A stretch of 64,000 nt of DNA. Origin: CAYLLN01 sp033762315 (GTDB lineage: Bacteria > Planctomycetota > Planctomycetia > Pirellulales > Pirellulaceae). Under the pieces are notes generated by a model. That model saw nothing but the letters and a program-made list of their open reading frames with translations. It did not search any database and was not told where the DNA came from. This document shows, piece after piece, positions 33,003 to 43,800 of the stretch. Location of the stretch: positions 1 through 64,000 of the forward strand of contig JANRLS010000271.1 of assembly GCA_033762315.1 (NCBI GenBank), given 5' to 3'. The translations under genes were made by a program, and so were the position numbers. Position 1 is the first letter of the stretch, and the number at the start of each line of letters is the position of its first letter.

Positions 33003-34058
33003 ATGGCAGAACACGTCGTCATCATCGGCAGCGGCCCCGCCGGCTGGGCCGCCGCGATTTACGCCTCACGGGCCAACCTCGAACCGCTCGTCTTCGAGGG
33101 GGCCGAAACCGAAGAGAACCGCGTCGCGGGCACGCTCCCCTTGGGCCAACTCAATCAAACTACCGAGGTCGAAAACTATCCGGGTTTTCCCGCCGGCCTC
33201 TTGCACGGCTACATCCGCAGCGCCGTCGAGAAGAGCCGCGTCGATACCTACCTGGAGCCGCTGGAAGAGCATCCGCACGCCGTCACCGGGCCGGAGCTGA
33301 TGAACCTGATGCGGCAGCAGGCGGTGAATTTTGGCACGAAGATCATCACCGACGACATCGTCAATGTCGATCTGTCACAGCGGCCCTTCAAGCTCACGTC
33401 GCTGGAGGGAAAGACGGTGGAGGCCCACACGCTGATCATCGCCACCGGCGCGCGGGCCAACTATCTCGGCCTCCCCTCGGAAAGCAAATACAAAAACCGC
33501 GGCGTGAGCGCGTGTGCCGTGTGCGATGGCGCCCTCCCGCGCTTTCGCAACAAGCCGCTGTTGGTGGTGGGTGGCGGCGATACGGCGGTCGAAGAGGCGA
33601 CTTACCTTTCCAAGTACGCTTCGACGGTCCACATGCTTTTGCGGCGCGATGTCTTTCGGGCCAGCAAAATCATGCAGGAGCGGGCAACGAGCAATCCCAA
33701 GATCAAGGTGCATGTGTTTCGCGAAGTGGACGAGGTGCTCGGCGACGACAAAGCCGGTGTCACTGGCATTCGAATCAAAAACAACAAGGAAGGGGGGACG
33801 GAGGAAATTCCCGCCAGCGGCCTCTTCCTGGCGATCGGCCACACGCCCAATACTGCCTTCCTCCAGGGGCAACTGGAACTCAATGAGCTGGGCTACATCA
33901 AATACACAACCCTGATGCGCACCTACACCAGCGTCCCCGGCGTATTTGCCGCCGGCGACGTGGCCGACGACTACTATCGCCAGGCCATCACCAGCGCCGG
34001 CACCGGCTGCATGGCCGCCCTCGATGCCGAGCGGTATTTGGCGGGAATTGGGCTGTAA
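33003..34058 (+). CDS. trxB: Thioredoxin reductase
   Basis: The protein is 351 aa. FAD-binding GSGPAGWAAAIYASRANLEP at the N-terminus, redox-active CAVCDG with Cys at 171 and 174, NADPH-binding VVGGGDTAVEEATYLSKYA then VHMLLRRDVFRASK, and the C-terminal FAD motif GVFAAGDVADDYYRQAITSA. It is some 30 residues longer than E. coli TrxB; the main extra length is in the region 35-90 (ENRVAGTLPLGQLNQ, SAVEKSRVDTYLEPLEEHPH). It reduces thioredoxin with NADPH in the cytoplasm. Confidence 0.93.
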   Translation: MAEHVVIIGSGPAGWAAAIYASRANLEPLVFEGAETEENRVAGTLPLGQLNQTTEVENYPGFPAGLLHGYIRSAVEKSRVDTYLEPLEEHPHAVTGPELMNLMRQQAVNFGTKIITDDIVNVDLSQRPFKLTSLEGKTVEAHTLIIATGARANYLGLPSESKYKNRGVSACAVCDGALPRFRNKPLLVVGGGDTAVEEATYLSKYASTVHMLLRRDVFRASKIMQERATSNPKIKVHVFREVDEVLGDDKAGVTGIRIKNNKEGGTEEIPASGLFLAIGHTPNTAFLQGQLELNELGYIKYTTLMRTYTSVPGVFAAGDVADDYYRQAITSAGTGCMAALDAERYLAGIGL

Positions 34059-34067
34059 GCGGATGTC

Positions 34068-34127
34068 TTTGGTCATTCGTCACTTGTCATTTGGATGCAA
34101 ACCAAATGACAACGGACTAATGACAAA
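34068..34127. terminator. Inverted repeat between convergent genes
   Basis: 34068-34094 (TTTGGTCATTCGTCACTTG, TCATTTGG) pairs with 34102-34127 (CCAAATGACAACGGACTAA, TGACAAA) with a few mismatches and a 7-nt loop. It lies between trxB (+) and the carboxylase gene (-). It probably acts as a bidirectional transcription barrier; the same ATGACAAAGGACAA-type sequence may be a dispersed repeat. Confidence 0.6.
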
Positions 34128-34139
34128 GGACAACTGGCC

Positions 34140-35765
34140 TCACACCTGATACACCCCGACCCGAAACGGCTCGTCGGCGGCGTGGCGGGTGGCGATGGCG
34201 AGGCATTCGATCAGCGTAGCGCGGGTGTGAGCGGGATCGAGAATCGCATCGACCCACAGTCGAGCGGCGGCATAGCGAACGTCGGTCTGCCGCTCATAAT
34301 CGGCGGCAATCTGGCTCCGCAGGTCGGCTAGTTCCTGGGCCTCCGGCTCGCGCCCTTGCTTTTTAAGGCTGCCGAGCATCACCTCGACGAGCGTGCCAGT
34401 TGCCTGCGCCGCTCCCATGACGGCGCAGCGGGCGCTCGGCCACGCGAAGATGAACCGCGGATCGAACGCCTTGCCGCAGAGGGCGTAGTTGCCGGCCCCA
34501 TAGGAGCCGCCGGTCAGCAGCGTGATCTTCGGGACGCGGCAATTGCTCACCGCATTCACCAACTTCGCCCCCGCCTTGATGATGCCGGCCCGCTCGCTAT
34601 CGCGACCGACCATGAAGCCGTTGACATCCTGCAAAAAGAGGAGCGGCAGCCAATCTTGATTGCAGTTCATCACGAAGCGGGCCGCCTTCTCGGCGGCATC
34701 GACATAGAGCACGCCGCCGAACTGAAACTCGCCGCGCCCCGATTTCACCCGGTGCTTCTGATTGGCGACGATGCCAACCGGAAAGCCGCCGATGCGGGCC
34801 GTTCCGCAAACGAGCGACTGGCCGAATTCGGCCTTGTATTCGTCGAACGAACCAGCATCCAGCAGGCAGGCGAGCACGTCGCGCGTTTCGTAGCCCGCCC
34901 GCAAATCGGCCGCGACGAGGTCGTACAAATCGCTCGCCGGCCGGGCCGGTTCGGCACTCGCGTGGCGCGCGAACGGCGCTGCCGGCGGTCCATCGGCGGG
35001 CAACAGTCCGATTAGCCTTCGCAAGCGGTCGAGGCACGCGGGATCGTCCTGCTCGCGATAGTCGATGGTGCCGCTGATGGTGGCGTGCATCGCCGCGCCG
35101 CCGAGTTCCTCGGCCGACACTTCCTGCCCAATCGCGCTTTTGACGAGTGCCGGCCCGGCCAAAAAGAGGCCCGAGCCTTCGGTCATCAGGAGCTTATCGC
35201 ACAGCACGGGGAGATACCCCCCGCCGGCGACGCAGTTCCCCATGATCGCCGCATACTGGGGAATTCCGGCCGCCGAGAGAACGGCATTGTTACGGAAGAT
35301 GCGGCCGAAATCGTCCTCGTCGGGAAACACATCTTCTTGCAGCGGCAAAAACACCCCGGCCGAATCGACCAGATAAGTCAGCGGCAGCCGGTTGGCAAAG
35401 GCGATCCGCTGGGCGCGGAGCACCTTTTTGGCGGTCATCGGAAAAAATGCCCCCGCTTTGACCGTGGCATCGTTGGCGATCACCATGTGCCGCCGCCCGG
35501 CAATCATGCCGATGGCGGTAATCACTCCGGCGGCCGGCGCGCCCCCCCACTGGGCATACATCTCGAAAGCGGCCCACTGGCCAAGTTCAATTAGCGGAGC
35601 ACCGGGATCGACCAGCTTCGCGATTCGCTCGCGGGCGGTCAGCCGGCCTTTGGCGTGTTGGCGTTCGTTCGCGGCGGGGCCGCCTCCCAGGGCGATGGCC
35701 GCTTCCTGGCGGCGCAATTCGGCCACCAGTTCGGCCTGCGACGGAGAGACGGGTTGCTCTTGCAT
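34140..35765 (-). CDS. Acyl-CoA carboxylase carboxyltransferase (beta) subunit
   Basis: The protein is 541 aa, the usual 510-550 for propionyl/methylcrotonyl-CoA carboxylase beta. Start at MQEQPVSPSQ; an in-frame ATG six codons upstream is possible. Motifs: GRLTARERIAKLVDPG, a first carboxyltransferase half with MVIANDATVKAGAFFPMT, LPLTYLVDSAGVFLPLQ, MGNCVAGGGYLPVLCD and GTIDYREQDDPACLDRLRRL, and a second half with VGIVANQ, LQDVNGFMVGRDSERAGIIK and SYGAGNYALCGKAFDPRFIF. The pattern is closest to methylcrotonyl-CoA carboxylase beta, but the substrate cannot be fixed. No biotin-carboxylase subunit lies beside it. Confidence 0.88.
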   Translation of the reverse strand: MQEQPVSPSQAELVAELRRQEAAIALGGGPAANERQHAKGRLTARERIAKLVDPGAPLIELGQWAAFEMYAQWGGAPAAGVITAIGMIAGRRHMVIANDATVKAGAFFPMTAKKVLRAQRIAFANRLPLTYLVDSAGVFLPLQEDVFPDEDDFGRIFRNNAVLSAAGIPQYAAIMGNCVAGGGYLPVLCDKLLMTEGSGLFLAGPALVKSAIGQEVSAEELGGAAMHATISGTIDYREQDDPACLDRLRRLIGLLPADGPPAAPFARHASAEPARPASDLYDLVAADLRAGYETRDVLACLLDAGSFDEYKAEFGQSLVCGTARIGGFPVGIVANQKHRVKSGRGEFQFGGVLYVDAAEKAARFVMNCNQDWLPLLFLQDVNGFMVGRDSERAGIIKAGAKLVNAVSNCRVPKITLLTGGSYGAGNYALCGKAFDPRFIFAWPSARCAVMGAAQATGTLVEVMLGSLKKQGREPEAQELADLRSQIAADYERQTDVRYAAARLWVDAILDPAHTRATLIECLAIATRHAADEPFRVGVYQV

Positions 35766-35832
35766 GGGGACGAATTCTACCATGCAGGTACGGCCCAGGC
35801 CCGCTACCCCTTTGGCGTCAGGGAACTTCGCG

Positions 35833-36849
35833 ATGGATTTGCACCTAATCTGGTTTGGCATCCTAGGGGTGCTACTCGTCGGCTATGCGGTGCTGGATGG
35901 CTTCGATTTGGGCGTCGGCATTTTGCATTTGTGCGCGCGGGGAGATTCGGAGCGGCGGATTTTGCTGAATTCGATTGGCCCGCTGTGGGATGGCAACGAA
36001 GTCTGGCTCGTCACCTTCGGCGGAGCGATCTTTGCCGCCTTTCCCGAAGCGTATGCCACCGCCTTTTCGGCCCTCTACCTGGCGTTCATGGCCTTGCTGC
36101 TGGCGCTGATTTTTCGCGCGGTGTCGATCGAGTTCCGCAGCAAAGTGAAACACCCGGCGTGGCGCGGCACGTTCGACTTTGCTTTTTGCGCGGCGAGCAC
36201 GCTGGCGACATTCCTGTATGGCGTCTCCGTGGGGAACTGCATGCTCGGCCTGCCGATTGGGGCCGATCACGAGTTTGTCGGCCATCCGCTCGATTTGCTG
36301 CGGCCGTACTCGCTGGTGACGGGGCTCTTCGCGGTCGCCACGTTTGCCATGCATGGGGCAATCTATCTGCACCTCAAGACCGAGGGGGATTTGCAGCGCC
36401 GCGTGGAAGGTTGGATTTGGCGGTCCTATTTCCTATTCCTGGCGATGTATGCCCTGGTGACTGGGCTGACGCTGTGGCTCGTCCCTTCGGCGACGCACAA
36501 TTTCGGCGAGCATCCGTGGCTCTGGGGTATCGTGCTGCTGAATGTGCTGGCGATCGCCAACATTCCCCGCGCGATCGTCATGCGGCGGCATTTGCTGGCG
36601 TTTATTTCGAGCGGGGCGACGATTGCCGCCTTCACGTTTCTTTTCGGAGCGGCCCTGTTTCCCAACCTGATGGCCTCGACCTTGGGACCGGAATATAACC
36701 TCACGATTCGCAACGCCGCCTCGTCCGACACCACGCTCGGCATCATGCTGGTGGTGGCGGTACTGGGGATGCCCTTCGTGATTTCCTACACGGTGGTGGT
36801 GTACTGGATTTTCCGGGGCAAGGTGCAGTTGGGCAAATTCAGCTACTAA
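35833..36849 (+). CDS. cydB: Cytochrome d ubiquinol oxidase subunit II
   Basis: The protein is 338 aa, nine membrane helices. It opens LHLIWFGILGVLLVGYAVLD GFDLGVGIL, the CydB hallmark, followed by SIGPLWDGNEVWLVTFGGAI and AFPEAYATAFSALY. The C-terminal half has the second helical bundle ending ISYTVVVYWIFRGKVQLG. CydB pairs with CydA in the haem bd-type quinol oxidase; no cydA is adjacent (upstream is the divergent carboxylase gene, downstream a histidine kinase), which is unusual since the two are nearly always together. No CydX-sized frame is evident. Confidence 0.9.
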   Translation: MDLHLIWFGILGVLLVGYAVLDGFDLGVGILHLCARGDSERRILLNSIGPLWDGNEVWLVTFGGAIFAAFPEAYATAFSALYLAFMALLLALIFRAVSIEFRSKVKHPAWRGTFDFAFCAASTLATFLYGVSVGNCMLGLPIGADHEFVGHPLDLLRPYSLVTGLFAVATFAMHGAIYLHLKTEGDLQRRVEGWIWRSYFLFLAMYALVTGLTLWLVPSATHNFGEHPWLWGIVLLNVLAIANIPRAIVMRRHLLAFISSGATIAAFTFLFGAALFPNLMASTLGPEYNLTIRNAASSDTTLGIMLVVAVLGMPFVISYTVVVYWIFRGKVQLGKFSY

Positions 36850-36945
36850 ATCGGGGGGCCGCCGGCCGGTGCATTGCTCTGGCTGGGGAGAGTTGCCCGC
36901 CGTAGAATCCAGAAACCGGCCGATTTTCCTTAACTTGCAGTGCCG

Positions 36946-38784
<1,839 letters not shown>

Positions 38785-38928
38785 CCGGCGAAGACAGCTT
38801 TCCGCGACAAAAAGACGTGCCCCAAGCGCGGTCTGTTCGCTTTTTCATTCGCGACTCTTGCACGGCGCGATTCGTGCGGGGAATACTATCTCCCAGGAGC
38901 GAACTTTCGTCTTGCGGAGGGTGACTTC

Positions 38929-41409
38929 ATGCACCGCTTTCATACGATTGCTTGGGCCAGTCTGATCCTCGTCTGCGCGGCCAGCGGCGGAAGGGCGGTC
39001 GCTGAAAACCTCCGGCCGATCCCTGGTCCGCTCGTCTCGACCAGCACTAAGCAAGTCTATCGGTTTCACTTTTCCGGCCTGCAAGGGGCCGACGCGGTGC
39101 GCTTGGCCGAGCAACTCTGGCCCGTCGTCTCCAAGCTGCCGGCAGAGAATCCGGTGCATCGAACGATTCTCGACGCCAAGGACCGAGCCAGCTTTCTCGA
39201 CGATTACCGCTCGCTCAGGAACATCTTGCTGGAAGCCGGCGTCGATACAATCTACTTTCTCGCCGACGAGTACTGGATCGAGTCCAAGACGCTCCCCGGA
39301 ACCGTGGCCATTGCCATCGATGCCACGGCCCAGGGCCGCTTGCAGCGCAATCTTCAGGCCGCGGGACACGATGCCTGGGCCGCCGCCATTGGCAACTTGA
39401 AACCCGCGGCGTCGGCTCCCAATTGGCTGGTTCTAAACATCGGTACAACAGCGGCGGGCCAGCCTTCTCCAGCCAAGCGAAAGCTGGTTGAGCACGCGCT
39501 TGGCCAAAGTTGCCCGATCAGGCCGGCTACTCCACATTTGGGGAGCCTGCCCGCGCTGCGAATCGGGCTCAACGAGGCCACGCCGCTAACCGTTGTGAAT
39601 CTGGAGCGGAACAAGCTGGATGCGGTTCTGACCCTCGTGCTTACCGCGCTCGTCCCCTCGTCCACCCGCACAGCGGAATTGAGCGAGAAGGTCGCGGCAA
39701 CCACCGTCACTGTGGCGACCTATCCGTGCCCGCATGTGCGGCAAATCGCGCACTTGGGCGGCCCCGGCGAGGCGACGGAATTAGCCGCCGAAGTCCAAAA
39801 ACAAATCAACGGGGCCGTGCAGAGAGTTGTGGATCTCGATTACGATCTGGGGCCGCTCCTGGGGCTGTTCGCTCAATCCACGATCATCATCTCCACGCAG
39901 GGGAGCGACGTGCACATGCTCATGAAACCGCCTGCGCTGTTCGACCTGCAACTCGCATCAATCAAGGCGACGGAAGCCCAGGATCTCGACTGGACGGCCC
40001 TTCCGCCCCCCAGCGGATACCATTGGGAACTGATCGGCTCGGTCGGTCCGGTCAGCCGATACGACGTGCTGGCCCGAGCCCGCACGGTTCGCAGCCGCGG
40101 ATCGAGCGCCGCCCCCGTCACGCCCGAAAGCGGCGCGGCCGGCTTGGCGACGTTCCGTGTTCCGTTCGCCAGCTCGGGGTTGATTCTGCACCGGAATCTC
40201 AAAGGGCAGCTCAAAGTCGAGCTTGCGGCGCCGACTGACAAGACCCCTTTGCCGGCTGTGGACCTCGTTGACGAGCAAGGCCGCCTTGCCGCGGTGCTCA
40301 GGCTCGATCTGGGGCCGGGCGATCCGCGATACGATCTGGCTCGCACGCGGGCGGTCCTGGCCAAGCGGCTGACGGCGGTTCTGGCCGAGGAGAAGGCGGC
40401 GAAGAAGGGAGTCGATGACGCGGAAAACGCCGATCAGCGGGCGAAACTGGAACGAGGAGGCCCCGGCCGATTCGACGAATTCGAAGCGGCCCAGCAAAAG
40501 CTTCGCGACAAATACCGGGCGCATGGCTATGCAGCGGCGGCCGCCCAAGTGGTGCAGGAACTTGACGACGCCGCGCGCGAGCAGCAGCGGAAAAATCCGG
40601 CTGCAACCCTGGTGAAAGACAGTGATTCCGCCTCCGCCGCGAAGGCCGCTTGGGCCGTGGACCGGGCCAAGTTTCCCTTTGCGGGGCGGTGGCTGTTCGA
40701 CTATGGCGTGCTCACGCTTTATCAGGATTCAAGCGGCGTCGTGGCCGGCGTATTTGCCTCCAAGGTCTTCTACCACACGGGCAAGTACGAGATCGATCGC
40801 TCAAAGCCGACGTCCGGCCTCGCGATCCTGACCGGCCGCGCGAAGGGGACCAAGCTGAAGTTTACGATGTTCGACGACCGCAGCCGCGAGCGATCGGGAG
40901 AGCTGACGCTGAACGCTGATGGAACGGGCGGAACCTGGAAGCTCGACGCCACCGAGGCACCTCCCGGACGCAACACGGCTTTGGCCAAGAAGAACCCGCT
41001 CGGCCTTCCGCCGCCCGTGGCCCGGCCGGCCAAGAATGCCGAAGGCCCGCGAAGCGGGCAACTCGAGCGGGTCGAGGTCGGCCCGCCCGACCTGGCCTGG
41101 ACGCAGCATGCACCTACGTCGGCGATTGCCGATTACTGGGTCCACGCCAGCGACAAGCGAATGAACACGCTCCTCAAGGCCCAGCCTAGCGGGCTGCTCG
41201 AAGGCGTTCGCGGCAGCATCCCAGCGCCGAACGGAAACCTGCGGGCCGCCGTCTGCGGCAACCGAGTGCTCCTCATCGAAAACGTCCATATCGACGGGCT
41301 GACCGGGAGCGTTCACGAGGCTGACCTTTCGGCCGATGGTGCCAATTTGACCTATCTGGGCGAAGGGCGCGGCCAAGCGCTTGTACTCACGCGCGACGGC
41401 GGGAAGTGA
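38929..41409 (+). CDS. Large exported protein of unknown function
   Basis: The protein is 826 aa with a signal peptide (MHRFHTIAWASLILVCAASG, cut near AVAEN). No catalytic motif was recognised. Residues about 30-340 look like a mixed alpha/beta region with repeated short amphipathic segments. A charged helical stretch (about 480-560, LAKRLTAVLAEEKAAKKGVD, AQQKLRDKYRAHGYAAAAAQ) follows. A small beta domain lies at about 575-670 (FPFAGRWLFDYGVLTLYQDS, GELTLNADGTGGTWKLD) resembling a lipocalin-like 'extent of change' domain. It stands alone between the kinase and moeA (convergent, one base apart). Confidence 0.6.
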   Translation: MHRFHTIAWASLILVCAASGGRAVAENLRPIPGPLVSTSTKQVYRFHFSGLQGADAVRLAEQLWPVVSKLPAENPVHRTILDAKDRASFLDDYRSLRNILLEAGVDTIYFLADEYWIESKTLPGTVAIAIDATAQGRLQRNLQAAGHDAWAAAIGNLKPAASAPNWLVLNIGTTAAGQPSPAKRKLVEHALGQSCPIRPATPHLGSLPALRIGLNEATPLTVVNLERNKLDAVLTLVLTALVPSSTRTAELSEKVAATTVTVATYPCPHVRQIAHLGGPGEATELAAEVQKQINGAVQRVVDLDYDLGPLLGLFAQSTIIISTQGSDVHMLMKPPALFDLQLASIKATEAQDLDWTALPPPSGYHWELIGSVGPVSRYDVLARARTVRSRGSSAAPVTPESGAAGLATFRVPFASSGLILHRNLKGQLKVELAAPTDKTPLPAVDLVDEQGRLAAVLRLDLGPGDPRYDLARTRAVLAKRLTAVLAEEKAAKKGVDDAENADQRAKLERGGPGRFDEFEAAQQKLRDKYRAHGYAAAAAQVVQELDDAAREQQRKNPAATLVKDSDSASAAKAAWAVDRAKFPFAGRWLFDYGVLTLYQDSSGVVAGVFASKVFYHTGKYEIDRSKPTSGLAILTGRAKGTKLKFTMFDDRSRERSGELTLNADGTGGTWKLDATEAPPGRNTALAKKNPLGLPPPVARPAKNAEGPRSGQLERVEVGPPDLAWTQHAPTSAIADYWVHASDKRMNTLLKAQPSGLLEGVRGSIPAPNGNLRAAVCGNRVLLIENVHIDGLTGSVHEADLSADGANLTYLGEGRGQALVLTRDGGK

Positions 41410-41410
41410 G

Positions 41411-42625
41411 CTACGAAATGAGGCTGACCGCCACCATTTCGCCCGCGGCAAAAATGCGGTCACCAGGAGGAAAATACGCGAGGCAGTCGGCTTCGGCCAG
41501 TGTTCGCAGGTCGCCGGAGCCTTGCCATGCAAGCGGCGTTACTAGCTCCCCGCTCTCGAGCTTCGCCGGCCAAAAGGTCGGCCGGTCGCCGCGTTGCTGG
41601 TGCTCGATCGCGAGGGCGGCCCAAATCTGCGGCAGGCCTTTCGGTTCAACTCCACACAGCTTCGCCAGCGCCGGCCGGACGAACAATTCAAAGCACACGA
41701 GGCTGCTGACGGGGTTGCCGGGCAGGCCGAAGACCACCGTGCGCCGACCATCGGCTTTAATGCGTTCGCCAAACCACAGGGGCTTGCCGGGCTTGAGATT
41801 CACCTTGTGAAACACTTGCCGCACGCCCAAGTCAGCCAACACTTGCGGCACCAGGTCTAAAACTCCGGCCGAGACTCCGCCGGAGAGAACCAGCACGTCG
41901 GCATCAAGTCCTGACAGGACGAGGCGAGCCAGGTCCCCCTTCTCATCGCGGGCAATGCCGAGTTCCACCGGTTCACCTCCCGCCTGACGAACCAAGCCGG
42001 CCAGCAGCGGACCGTTGCTGTTGCGAATTTGTCCGGCGGATGGAACCTGGCCATGCGGAACCAGTTCGTCCCCGGTCGCTAAAATCGCCACCCGCGGCCG
42101 GGGAATCGCGAGGACCGACTCCCGGCCAACTTCCGCCAAGAGTCCCAGTTCAATGGCCCGAATCGCGGTTCCCGCCGGCAGCACCGTTTGCCCGCGCCGC
42201 ATCGAAGTGCCGCGGCGGACGATATTCTGGCCCGCCCGTGCCGGCGGCTCGTGGATCGTCACGCGCTCGCCGGATGGCGCCATTTCGAGCGAAGTCTTCT
42301 CGACCATCACCACCGCATCGGCGCCGGCGGGGAGCGGTGCGCCGGTCATGATTCGGGTCGCGGTGCTGGGCTCGACGGGGCGGGTGGGGAGCGCACCCGC
42401 GGTGACCTCTTCCAGCACGGAAAGCACCGCGTTCGGCTGAGACACCGAACTGGCGATCACCGCGTAGCCATCGACAATCGACTTGTCATGCGGGGGAGAA
42501 TCGATGTCGCTCGCCACCTCTTCGGCGAGCAAGCAACCGAGCACCGATTCCAGCGGGATGCTCCGCGCCGGCAGCGGCGGCGCATGGTCAAGAACCAGCT
42601 TCAGAGCTTCGTCAACGCTTAACAT
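41411..42625 (-). CDS. moeA: Molybdopterin molybdenumtransferase
   Basis: The protein is 404 aa, normal for MoeA. Family motifs: SVDEALKLVLDHA, EEVASDIDSPPHDKSIVDGY, TRIMTGAPLPAGADAVVMVE, PRVAILATGDELVPHG, IRNSNGPLLAGLVRQAGGE, VLVLSGGVSAGVLDLVPQVL and VFGLPGNPVSSLVCFELFV. MoeA inserts molybdate into adenylylated molybdopterin. The window also has a Mo oxidoreductase (16554-18749). The stop nearly abuts the stop of the convergent gene at 41409. It lies 39 nt downstream of the PabA-like gene and may be co-transcribed. Confidence 0.93.
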   Translation of the reverse strand: MLSVDEALKLVLDHAPPLPARSIPLESVLGCLLAEEVASDIDSPPHDKSIVDGYAVIASSVSQPNAVLSVLEEVTAGALPTRPVEPSTATRIMTGAPLPAGADAVVMVEKTSLEMAPSGERVTIHEPPARAGQNIVRRGTSMRRGQTVLPAGTAIRAIELGLLAEVGRESVLAIPRPRVAILATGDELVPHGQVPSAGQIRNSNGPLLAGLVRQAGGEPVELGIARDEKGDLARLVLSGLDADVLVLSGGVSAGVLDLVPQVLADLGVRQVFHKVNLKPGKPLWFGERIKADGRRTVVFGLPGNPVSSLVCFELFVRPALAKLCGVEPKGLPQIWAALAIEHQQRGDRPTFWPAKLESGELVTPLAWQGSGDLRTLAEADCLAYFPPGDRIFAAGEMVAVSLIS

Positions 42626-42664
42626 CCCTAGCCCCCAGCCCTAGCCCCCACTCCCAGCCCTTGT

Positions 42665-43249
42665 TCAGCGCATCGCCAAAAACGACCGTAACATGTCGTG
42701 ACCGCGCTCGGTGAGAAAGCTCTCGGGATGAAATTGCACGCCCACGACCGGCAGCGACTTGTGCCGAATCGCCATGATCTCCCGTTCGCCGCCCGGAGCC
42801 TCGGCCCAGGCGGAAACGACGAAATCGGGATGCAGCGTATCGGGCCGGATGACGAGGCTGTGATAGCGGGTCGCCGTCAGCGGGTTCGGCAGGCCGGCGA
42901 AAAGCCCCTGGCCATCGTGGGCGATCCGGTCGGTCTTGCCGTGCATCAGGCGTTTGGCCCGCACGATGACACCGCCGGTCGCCTGGCCAATCGATTGATG
43001 CCCCAGGCAAACGCCGAGAATTGGCAACTCCCCCATAAATCGCTGAATGCAGGCGACCGACACGCCCGCTTCGCTGGGGGTGCAGGGACCGGGGGAGACG
43101 ATCAGATGGCTCGGCCGGCGGGCGGCGATTTCGTCGCAGGAAATCTGGTCGTTGCGATGCACCTCGATCGCCAGTGCCGGGTCGATTTCCCCCAGCCGCT
43201 GCACGAGGTTGTAGGTGAACGAGTCATAGTTATCGATCAGCAGGATCAT
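42665..43249 (-). CDS. Glutamine amidotransferase of aminodeoxychorismate/anthranilate synthase
   Basis: The protein is 194 aa, a class I glutaminase with ILLIDNYDSFTYNLVQRLGE, the oxyanion region SPGPCTPSEAG, nucleophile Cys81 in GVCLGHQSIGQA and His174/Glu176 in VQFHPESFLTERG. It supplies ammonia to PabB or TrpE on chorismate. PabA and TrpG cannot be separated from sequence alone, and one protein often serves both. No trpE/pabB is adjacent. A chorismate mutase (aroH) lies elsewhere in the window. Confidence 0.9.
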   Translation of the reverse strand: MILLIDNYDSFTYNLVQRLGEIDPALAIEVHRNDQISCDEIAARRPSHLIVSPGPCTPSEAGVSVACIQRFMGELPILGVCLGHQSIGQATGGVIVRAKRLMHGKTDRIAHDGQGLFAGLPNPLTATRYHSLVIRPDTLHPDFVVSAWAEAPGGEREIMAIRHKSLPVVGVQFHPESFLTERGHDMLRSFLAMR

Positions 43250-43298
43250 GCTTCAAGTTTAGCCGCAAACCGGGCATTTCGGCGAGGTGGCAGGCAGA

Positions 43299-43365
43299 CA
43301 CGAAGCGCGCAGCGTCAGCGAGGAGAAAACAACGCAATTCCCCTCGCTGACGCTGCGGGTTCGTG
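43299..43365. repeat. Inverted repeat GCAGCGTCAGCGAGG / CCTCGCTGACGCTGC
   Basis: 43299-43323 pairs with 43342-43365: CACGAAGCGCGCAGCGTCAG against CTGACGCTGCGGGTTCGTG, about 16 bp perfect plus further pairing. It lies between the divergent PabA-like and padR genes, immediately upstream of the padR promoter. Confidence 0.75.
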
Positions 43366-43390
43366 CGAGGAAAAGTTCTTCCCCCGCTTG

Positions 43391-43420
43391 TTGACAGCCA
43401 ATATATCGTCGTGCTATACA
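43391..43420 (+). promoter_or_regulatory. Sigma-70-like promoter and possible PadR operator
   Basis: TTGACA (43391-43396), an 18-bp spacer and TATACA (43415-43420) lie 30 nt before the padR start. The spacer and -10 contain ATATATCGTCGTGCTATA, an imperfect dyad of the type bound by PadR regulators, which suggests autoregulation. Confidence 0.6.
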
Positions 43421-43449
43421 TAGGCCAGCATTCTATGGAGGAGAAATCC

Positions 43450-43800
43450 GTGACCGGCAAATTTGGACGCGACCTGCTCCGCGGCAGTCTGGACCTGATG
43501 GTCCTTTCCGTACTCGCGGGGGAGCGGAAATACGGCTACCTGATTCAGAAAGAAGTTCGCGCGGCGAGCGGCGGCCGGGTCGAATTGCCGGCGGGAACGC
43601 TCTATCCCCTGCTCCATCGACTGGAAGACGAACGGCTCATCAAGGCCTCTTGGGACGATGCGACCGGCCGCGAGCGAAAGTGGTATGAACTGACCGCCGC
43701 CGGCCGCAAGCGGCTCGCGGCGCAAGCCCAGGAATGGGCCGACTATGCCCAGTGCATCCGGCAGCTATTGGGGGCGGCTCGCGTGGAGCCCGCCACATGA
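43450..43800 (+). CDS. PadR-family transcriptional regulator
   Basis: The protein is 116 aa. The GTG at 43450 is chosen because GGAGGAG stands 6 nt before it; ATG 43435 precedes that site and is less likely. PadR winged-helix features: FGRDLLRGSLDLMVLSVLAG, YGYLIQKEVRAASGG, LPAGTLYPLLHRLEDERLIK ASW and RKWYELTAAGRKRLAAQ. PadR proteins repress neighbouring genes and themselves. Its stop overlaps the start of the HAAS-type membrane protein (ATGA), a pairing seen in many genomes. Confidence 0.9.
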   Translation: MTGKFGRDLLRGSLDLMVLSVLAGERKYGYLIQKEVRAASGGRVELPAGTLYPLLHRLEDERLIKASWDDATGRERKWYELTAAGRKRLAAQAQEWADYAQCIRQLLGAARVEPAT

